Both the position numbers and the translations under genes were made by a program. A stretch of DNA of 64,000 nucleotides from Branchiostoma floridae (taxonomy: Eukaryota > Chordata > Leptocardii > Amphioxiformes > Branchiostomatidae). The stretch lies in the NCBI RefSeq assembly GCF_000003815.2, contig NC_049981.1, positions 25,563,796 to 25,627,795 of the forward strand. The letters are read 5' to 3'. Below the pieces are notes generated by a model. That model ran no database searches. It was not told the DNA's origin and saw only the letters and a list, made by a program, of their open reading frames with translations. Positions within the stretch are counted from its first letter, which is position 1, and every line of letters starts with the position of its first letter. Positions 58,866-64,000 of the stretch are shown here, piece by piece.

Positions 58866-60341
58866 GTGGGTTTAATATGTAAAGTTTATTAGTACATGAT
58901 GTAAAGACATTGTCGGTTGCCATTCTTGTGAATACGTCAGCCAATGCCACCGGCCCACTATTTCTGGACTTTTCACTTTAGCTAACTGGCGTGGTCATCT
59001 CACAACTGACCAATACGATCCGTGTGGATGTAATGCACATTCTCGGTACAGAAACCGTTGCAGTTTCACAGTAAACACACAATAAGGGGTCTTGTGAGTC
59101 AAAATGGCGGTTGCTGCCGTTCACATTTTGGCACAGAGCCAATGTGTGCACGCACTGTTCACATGCACACAGGGGAATCCCCCTCCAACGGTTTTGGGGC
59201 GTTTCGCATGCGCAGTCGTTCGTTTTTCAAATTTAAGGTTTCAACGGACCGAACGACAGCGTTTAGTTGTGTTGACCTGCGTCATACGTCAACCGCGGGA
59301 AGTAAGGTGTTCTGCCACTTGCAACAGAAGACCAAGGGACTATAGAAGGAAGCCATCCACAGGTGTAGTCTGGAAGTACATTGACTGCGTCAGTTGTTAA
59401 GGTACTTCTTTCTAACGTTTCTTTCATGAAATCAACAATGTAAATCTGGAAACTGTTCATTTGATAAGTGTTGCACATTTGTTAAGATCGCTGGGTCAGG
59501 TGCCCCTATTCCGACAGGGCTGCTTGTGGTCTAGAATTCAGACGTTCTTGAAATGTTTTACAATACTGCGAGGTTTTATGACTCACTTTTATCATAACGT
59601 TCGTGCGTTTTCACATTTGTATGAAGGGAATTCGGGACGCAATTGAAAAGGGCTGTGTTCATGTCGAGGTTTTGTTATGTTGTGCGCCCATGTCCGCTTC
59701 GTGGTAACGTTATAGATAAGCATTCACAGTGGATGTCGTCCATAGCTAGCTATGGCGTGGCATAGTTGATTAATATAACATTGCTAGTACCGGTGGCAAG
59801 GAACATTTTCATTAACCCTTCTTCGCTTTGAGTCATTGGGAATGGTTTTCATGCCACTTTTGAGTAGGAAAATGTCTCCCAGGGTTTCTTTGTGTAGGAC
59901 GGGAGAACATCGCTTCACTGTGACGTAATTCCTACCCTTGTGACTTGGCTGATTGAAAAACACACCACGAGTCGCACATTTTCAATGGAAGGGGGATGCT
60001 GTTCGGAGAACACCATTTTATAGCAAACTTAAAACGTTGATGGAACAGATTGTGGTCGGCTAGCATATACGAGCGTTCCCGTCTAAGACTACAGTAATTT
60101 GTAACTGCTTTTTATACTACTACTACTAATATTACTACTGGAACACAATTTACTACTACTACTACTACTTCTATTACTTCTGCAACGAAACAAAATTCTA
60201 AACTACAATGTCTACATACACAATTCTAACTGGAAAGTTGTACAACAGATATGGACCTGAAAATCTGAGTTTCTCAATAAAGAGATTCTAACTTGGTTCC
60301 TATTAGAACTGAACATACAGACTGATATTGTGTAGATACGT
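58866..60341. other. Intergenic region between the IAP genes
   Basis: No confirmed gene. An ATG in good context (AAAATGGCGG at about 59102) opens a 98-codon reading of unknown kind. A (TAC)n tract lies at 60116-60180. The region otherwise shows no known feature. Confidence 0.4.
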
Positions 60342-60347
60342 TTTATT
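60342..60347 (-). terminator. Possible poly(A) signal of IAP copy 2
   Basis: TTTATT on the plus strand gives AATAAA on the minus strand only 15 bases beyond the stop at 60362, which would make an unusually short 3' UTR. Confidence 0.4.
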
Positions 60348-60361
60348 TTTCATGTGTCTCT

Positions 60362-63300
60362 TTAAGCGAGGAAAGCACGCTGGACTTTCAGGATGCGTGC
60401 TCTGCATATTGGGCACTTTCTCCCTCTTGATCTCATAGTGTGAGCACAGCCCTCACAACAGCACAGGTGGCCACATGGAATGAACACCATGGTGGCATCA
60501 TTAGTCATGCAAATTTTACACATGCGCTCTTCTTTCATTCGTTGAAGCCTCCGTTGAAGTTCCTCCATTGAAGCAGGTGTTTCTGCAAGAAAAACAATCA
60601 CGATATCAAAACCAAATGTCCAAGAAATTTTTACCACATCTTCTTAGTAAACTTTGTATTTGAAAAATGTGTCAAAAGCTAATTCATCATTTATAAACTC
60701 TAAGTGGCAACAGATTTTTCTCTGGAGTTACAGCGTATCTATATGCTTTCTGTTCACCTAAACCATATATTCAAAATGTACAAATTGATACAGTAGATAG
60801 TGCTTGAGTCAAATTTACCATCTTCAGGCTCTTCCATCTGCTCTACAGCTGGCTCCTGGTTTCCAGTTGGTGTTGGCCCCACCGCATTTCTGTCCTCCTC
60901 ATCTTCTGTGTAGGGATCTTCTGCTGGTTCTTCGTTGTCATCCATTGCTAGCAATGCTTCAACAAGGTCTGTCATGGTTGTGAAAGGTCCTCTACGTGCA
61001 CGGAGCCTCCTGCGTACGACAATCTCTACGTTCTGCTGGCCGAAGCCCATTTCTACAACGTTCCTTACTACTCTAGAGTCCATGGCATCTAAGACGCGTT
61101 CCTCAAACTCATCTTCCGGGTCCCCCTCCCCTACTTGGACTGTGACATTTGCAGCACCTACTATGAAGTCCTGAACAAAGTCCTGCTGTGAGTAGTGATG
61201 TGCAACCTGGAAATGATGAAAACACAACAGGTTTAGATCTTCAAATTATGCAGTTCAACTGTTGTCAAAAACTGTGCCAATTTAGTACTTAATTTATACC
61301 AAAATTTGGTGACAGCAAGCATCTAGCTTCATGCTTTCTATTATTAATTAACTGTTTCTCTGGTTGTTGATATAATGGTTCTATCCATCATGATGATTGG
61401 CAAACTCGTGCATTTTCTCTGATACTCATCCATGGCCCTTGGACTATGCATTCCTGTCTATGAAATGACATTTTAATTATGATATTTAGGTTTTATATGT
61501 TTGAGATAACATAATTGGATACCTTTACCTATTTGTTACATCGGCAGGCACACTATTGTAAGCCATCTTTCAAAATCTAAATCTCATGACTACTTACCTG
61601 TACGAGTGAAGGAAAGGTGTTCTTTATCTGACGGACATAGCCAATGCCTCGTTCTCGTAGCACAAAGCCACACTCCTCCCCGTACCAGCGCGCATGTTCT
61701 GTCCAAGGGTCGTCCCCTGCCTGCCAGTCCTTCAGGCCTCCCTCACACCAGTAGCACTTGACTTGGTCATCAATATCTGGAAATAAGTGCAGGAAATTTT
61801 CCCGGTTAGAAGATCCAAATACAAGCCTGTCCAAGAATACATCCATGCTATGAAGCCCAAGCATGTCCACAGAATCCCTGCATATATTTTATTGGGAGAA
61901 CACTCACATGTATAATAAAACCCAGCCTGTGCAAGCTTGCGTGGTGATATAGGACTGTAAAGTGGCCAGCGGAAGAATGTTGACAGTCGGTCTTCTTCTG
62001 ATGACAGCTCTGGATGTTTGGGATGGTCGGTTCCACCAGGCGGTGGAGGTGGTTCACTCTCTATGTGCCCACGCCTTTAGAAAAAAAAAGATAGAAAAAG
62101 ATACATCTTAGAAATATATTAGGTGTAGACTGTGCATGCAAAATAAGACCAGTAACTGGAAGCAAAAAAGGTGTGTGCTATAGCTGATTAGAAAATACTG
62201 TTATGTATGTTTATGCAAGCAACATGAAATTATACAATATTTGAAGATATGCTCTTAGACACAGAACATAACTTCAGTAACTGGAACTAGTAGTACATCT
62301 GTGAGCAGCATACAGTACTTAAATATATACAGGAAAGCAGACAGCGATGATACCTCTCAGATTGTTGTTGTTCGACCGTTGAATCCTGCTGGGCAAAGTT
62401 CCTCCACTGTCCACTTGACTGTTGCTCTGTACAGCTGTCAGGGCTGTCTTGGGGAACATTAGGGGTTGCAGGGTTGTCCAGTGGAACGTTAGAGGTTGCA
62501 CAGTTCCGTATGAAGGGACAGTGTGGGTAATGTCGCTGATGTTCCGTCTTTGGATCGTCCCCCTCCTCCCATTGGTGGAGAACACCTCCACAGAATGCGC
62601 ACTCAACTTTGTCTCGGACCCCGAGATAGAAGAAACCAAGCTTTGCCAACCGTTCTGGGCGAACTGGTGTTCCTTCTGGCCAGCCAAAGAAAGTGTGGAC
62701 TCTATGAAGCTCTGTGTTCAAGTCTTTTGGACAGTGTTCACTGCAATTTTTTAGATTTCTTGGAGAGTCAACAGTGTCATATGCATAAAAGTCAGAAGCT
62801 GCGCATGCGTTACTTGCAGCATTTATGGATAATGTTTGCATTGGTTGAATACATGAATCAGGAGCATCGTTTCCCGGGCTAGAAGAAGATTGATGTCCAC
62901 CAATGTTTAATGCGGCAGATGTAGCATTGTCTGGTACGTCCACACCACTAGGTGCTGAAGAAATGCTGCTATGAGATCGTAGGGGTGCATTGTCTCTCAA
63001 AAAAAGTTCTCTTGCAAATTGACAGTCTGGGTTCTCTTGGTAATGTTTTTGAAGGGGTACATCCCCCTCCATCCATCCACTAAATGTTCTACCACATTGA
63101 AAGCATTGTACTGTATCACCTTGTCCTGTGAAGAACAGTCCAGCCTTTGCCATCTTGCGGGGTTTTATATTTGCATTCCTGTCTGGCCAAATTGCAAATG
63201 ATCCAAGCCTTATAATTTCACTTGAATATTTTGGATCTACGTCCAGGCCTACTTGAGCCTCTGCACCATACACTAGGGAGCAAGCACTACTACATTCTGG

Positions 63301-63522
63301 GTTTGAGCCTTCTACAGCAGAAGCTTCTGTGCTAGGAATTAGCAGTGCTGGATCCCCAACACACGTAGGCGTGGCAGTATCCTCGGCATTTGCATGGTCT
63401 GTTTGCCAAGGATGCTGCCCACGCCCTGGTGCAGAGGCTGAAGTAGGACCTTGTGATGCCGACATGCTGCATCTGCTGTTGAGATTTTCTCTACCATGAT
63501 TTTGAACACCGATAAGACTCAT
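60362..63522 (-). CDS. Inhibitor of apoptosis protein, three BIR domains, UBA and RING (copy 2)
   Basis: Exons (minus): 62354-63522 (the exon itself begins at 63580), 61908-62074, 61598-61776, 60819-61206, 60362-60582; 707 codons from the Met at 63522. BIR1 is canonical here (LGSFAIWP, CFQCGRTFSGW, H..C). BIR2 is nearly the same as in copy 1 (FYLGVRDKVECAFCGGVLHQW). BIR3 is split at the same place (GFYYT then VKCYWCEGGLKDW). UBA: VVEMGFGQQNVEIVV to LVEALLAMDD. C-terminal RING: CKICMTNDATMVFIPCGHLC, then CPICRARI. The 179-nt BIR3 exon has the same length in both copies. Unlike copy 1, an intron (62075-62353) lies between BIR2 and BIR3. Both copies are minus-strand, a tandem pair. The frame stays open 5' of the chosen Met, so the N terminus may be longer. 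Confidence 0.88.
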
Positions 63523-63823
63523 TGTTACAAATTCTGGAATGCAATGCACTTGAACTTGTAGCAGGGGTTTTGATGTTGACCTGGGGAATGCAAAAGAACA
63601 ATGCATGAAATACAATTGCAACTTGCAAATAATGGTATCAAATGGTTTTCTGGTTACCGGTAGACCATTGTATTGGCATCTGCCAATAGAGCATAAGGTA
63701 CAAAACGTATTTGAGATGATTAAGAAATGCTGTATGAAGAATTAGAAGAAGCAGGAATTTTTCTACCTTGATACCTCCAGTGGTTTTGTCGGTCACTCAG
63801 TCCTACTTCAGCCTCTGCACCAG
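63426..63823. repeat. 24-bp perfect inverted repeat at the 5' end of IAP copy 2
   Basis: CTGGTGCAGAGGCTGAAGTA plus four bases at 63426-63449 occurs in exact reverse complement at 63800-63823. A related version in the second orientation lies near 63250-63270. One arm is in the coding exon, the other in a candidate upstream exon. Confidence 0.7.
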
Positions 63824-63831
63824 TAATCAGA
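63767..63831 (-). CDS. Candidate upstream coding exon of IAP copy 2
   Basis: Bounded by acceptor TTTTCCAG and donor CAAG|GTAGAA, 65 nt. Read in the frame that joins to the exon at 63580 it gives LITGAEAEVGLSDRQNHWRYQ, shown as LITGAEAEVGL and SDRQNHWRYQ, and stays open into the main exon. GAEAEVGL resembles GAEAQVGL inside copy 2 itself, hinting at an internal duplication. If real, the gene begins beyond the right edge. Confidence 0.4.
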
Positions 63832-64000
63832 CTGGAAAATACAAAACATTAGAAAAATTTAATATTGAACAAGCAAAATCATGCAATTGACCTTCCATAA
63901 TGTCTGTACCAGAATTTAGGTCTTTGGGATCACATAAAATATCCATCTTCATCTATTTCAAAATCAAAGATTACAAGGAGTAGTATATCATCACTATATG

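Noticed and set aside
59104-59400. 98-codon open frame starting in a good Kozak context
   Set aside because: No family resemblance and no downstream exon found; could be a 5' exon but cannot be supported.

Overview
The window looks like chromosomal DNA from an invertebrate chordate, most likely a cephalochordate (amphioxus, Branchiostoma type). Genes are split into many short exons with GT-AG introns of a few hundred to a few thousand bases. Families typical of deuterostomes occur as tandem paralogues, and introns are full of small inverted-repeat transposons, tRNA-derived SINE-like repeats and microsatellites. This assignment is inferred from gene content and architecture, not from a database match. 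There are no bacterial operons, CRISPR arrays or viral genomes. All exon models were joined by hand from splice sites and phase; apart from the frame break in MINPP1, every multi-exon model gives an uninterrupted frame whose length is a multiple of three.

Left to right: a possible first exon of a leftward gene (761-802); a MINPP1-like inositol polyphosphate phosphatase (+, 1746-7170) with a frame break just after its RHG motif; a convergent DNase I-fold gene (-, 8420-13463) that has lost several catalytic residues and gained a C-terminal extension; an F-box gene resembling FBXO39 (-, 14259-17954); a small secreted protein with two LDL-receptor class A modules (+, 19165-20794); two tandem xCT/SLC7A11-like amino-acid transporters (+, 23198-28620 and 30695-36646); a CYP3-clan cytochrome P450 (+, 39571-50093); and two tandem inhibitor-of-apoptosis genes with three BIR domains, a UBA domain and a RING (-, 51677-54787 and 60362-63522).

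The genes do not form one pathway. The two transporters share exon lengths 2-9 exactly and show a recent gene-conversion tract. The two IAP genes share their last three exon boundaries but differ by one intron.

The most unusual signals lie between and inside the genes. A motif matching the core of the vertebrate RE1/NRSE silencer (TTCAGCACCnnGGACAG) occurs as a 43-bp-period array in intron 1 of the F-box gene, as a second array just upstream of that gene, as a third group in intron 1 of an IAP gene, and as two singletons in the MINPP1 intron. A Mutator-like foldback element with a 9-bp target duplication carries, inside one arm, a second transposon with a 5-bp duplication; the intact arm preserves the empty site. 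A relative of that second transposon sits in a P450 intron, also with a 5-bp duplication.
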